Source: Desulfovibrio aminophilus DSM 12254
GTDB lineage: Bacteria; Desulfobacterota; Desulfovibrionia; Desulfovibrionales; Desulfovibrionaceae
NCBI RefSeq assembly: GCF_000422565.1
Contig: NZ_KE383875.1
Coordinates: 193,742 to 257,741, forward strand
Length of the DNA: 64,000 nucleotides
Reading direction: 5' to 3'
Position 1 is the first letter of the stretch. Each line of letters starts with the position of its first letter. Shown piece by piece: positions 63,052-64,000 of the stretch. A model generated the notes under the pieces. That model had not been told where the DNA came from. It did not search any database and saw only the letters and a list, made by a program, of their open reading frames with translations. The position numbers were made by a program, and so were the translations under genes.

Positions 63052-64000
63052 ATGAACAGAAGCATCCTCCTCTCCCTCGTGGTGCTCCTCGGCCTGGCGG
63101 CCGGGGCGCGGGCGGCGAGTTTTCCCTGCGAGGACGCCGCCAACGACGTGGAAGTCCTGGTCTGCGGCGACTACCGGCTCTCGGTGCTCGACGAGCAGTT
63201 GGACGCCGTGTACCGCGTGGCCCTCAAGGCCAAGGTTCCCGATCTGACGGAGGAGCAGAAGGACTGGCTGGAGCAGGTCCGCGACCGCTGCCCGGACGCC
63301 GAGGGCCTGGCCCTGGCCTATCGCGAACGCATCGCCGCGCTCGTCAAGGCGGCCAAGACCGCCAGGCGCAAACTCTCGGACTTCGACTTCCCCCTGCTCA
63401 CCCCGGGCAAGGCCAAAACGGTCTGCGGGATCATCGCCGAACGGGCCAAGGCTGGAACCCTCCGGAGCCTGGAGGCCCAGGGCCGCGACCTCACCCAGGA
63501 GGAGCGGGCGCGCTTCGAGCCCGACGTCTCCTCGCCCACCCGGATGACCACGCTCCGCGACCGCTTCAACGGTCGGGACCAGGGCTTCCTGACGGCCAAC
63601 TCCGGCGGCTCCTGCAACACATCCTGGATCGTGGCCCTGGACGACCGGGGCCGCCCCCTGGACACCGACCAGGGAGGCGATCCCTCGGATTTCGGCACCG
63701 CCGACTTCGTGCTGACCGTCAAAGGCGAACCCTACGTGGTTCGCGCCGACGCAGGGTTACGACGGCCGACGCTCGTACGCGGCCTGCGCGAGGGCGCGCT
63801 CGCGCCGCTCTGCGGCCTGGAAACTTCTGGGGACCGGGGGATCGTGACGAAATCCGGCGACGACGCGGCATGCCGCGCGGCCCTGGCCGGAAAGCTCCGC
63901 CCCCTGGACTGGGAGCCCCTGGACTTCTGCGTCACGGCCGAAAACCGGGACAAGAACGTCTGCAAGGGCGGCCTCTGGGAACGCTCCGCCGTGGCGAAGG
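63052..64000 (+). CDS. LprI-like exported protein, C-terminus outside window
   Basis: The frame is open from ATG 63052 to the end of the window (316 codons seen). A signal peptide (MNRSILLSLVVLLGLAAGARA) precedes SFPCEDAANDVEVLVCGDYRLSVLDEQL and LTEEQKDWLEQVRDRCPD. This is the DUF1311/LprI pattern with its conserved cysteines, known from lysozyme-inhibitor-like proteins. The later part (CNTSWIVALDDRGRPLDTDQ) is not recognised. It probably acts in the periplasm or outer membrane. It begins 10 bases after the comM stop. Confidence 0.8.
   Translation, partial: MNRSILLSLVVLLGLAAGARAASFPCEDAANDVEVLVCGDYRLSVLDEQLDAVYRVALKAKVPDLTEEQKDWLEQVRDRCPDAEGLALAYRERIAALVKAAKTARRKLSDFDFPLLTPGKAKTVCGIIAERAKAGTLRSLEAQGRDLTQEERARFEPDVSSPTRMTTLRDRFNGRDQGFLTANSGGSCNTSWIVALDDRGRPLDTDQGGDPSDFGTADFVLTVKGEPYVVRADAGLRRPTLVRGLREGALAPLCGLETSGDRGIVTKSGDDAACRAALAGKLRPLDWEPLDFCVTAENRDKNVCKGGLWERSAVAK

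Overview
The window is a very GC-rich chromosomal segment (about two thirds G+C by eye). It most resembles a sulfate-reducing deltaproteobacterium of the Desulfovibrionaceae type. That placement is an inference from the gene set: a CobD-CobQ fusion, a LytTR regulator beside acetyl-CoA synthetase, a large nonulosonic-acid glycan locus, and the lepA-lepB-comM order.

Positions 1-36107 hold about thirty plus-strand genes packed end to end, many overlapping by ATGA or GTGA. They look like one long transcription unit for a surface or flagellar glycan built around pseudaminic acid. PseB, PseC, PseG, PseI and PseF equivalents are present, with a formyltransferase-like protein instead of a recognisable PseH acetyltransferase. 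Around them lie SAM methyltransferases, three radical SAM proteins (two with a B12-type layout), aminotransferases, a Gfo/Idh oxidoreductase, a LmbE-type deacetylase, WbqC, two beta-propeller proteins, capsule-type glycosyltransferases, two sulfotransferase-like proteins, and a 1489-residue multi-domain glycosyltransferase with a Maf/DUF115-like front end. Several proteins are fused or extended. Two genes carry long homopolymers (G9 and C8) that could allow phase variation.

Positions 36115-43370 continue with sugar aminotransferases and a glycosyltransferase, then turn to housekeeping genes (NAD synthetase, CinA/PncC). Positions 43419-55364 hold the cobD-cobQ fusion, a Ser/Thr kinase with a DUF1566 tail, a metallophosphoesterase, a LytTR regulator with a degenerate receiver domain, acs, a LysE exporter, lepA and lepB.

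The most striking feature is at 55591-61609. A 6.0-kb island of clearly lower G+C interrupts comM (yifB) after codon 32. The flanking comM pieces can be rejoined in frame across an 8-bp core, GTCATGGT, present at both ends. The island carries a large serine recombinase next to its right end, a small serine resolvase, an HNH-HIT fusion, a secreted thermonuclease-like protein, a small exported protein, a small unknown protein, and an AT-rich gene-free kilobase. Repeated palindromes (TTAACTAGTTAA) bracket the resolvase module. Since ComM is a helicase for natural transformation, the island is a candidate anti-transformation element: it breaks comM and also encodes an exported nuclease. The window ends with the 3' part of comM and a partial LprI-like exported protein.
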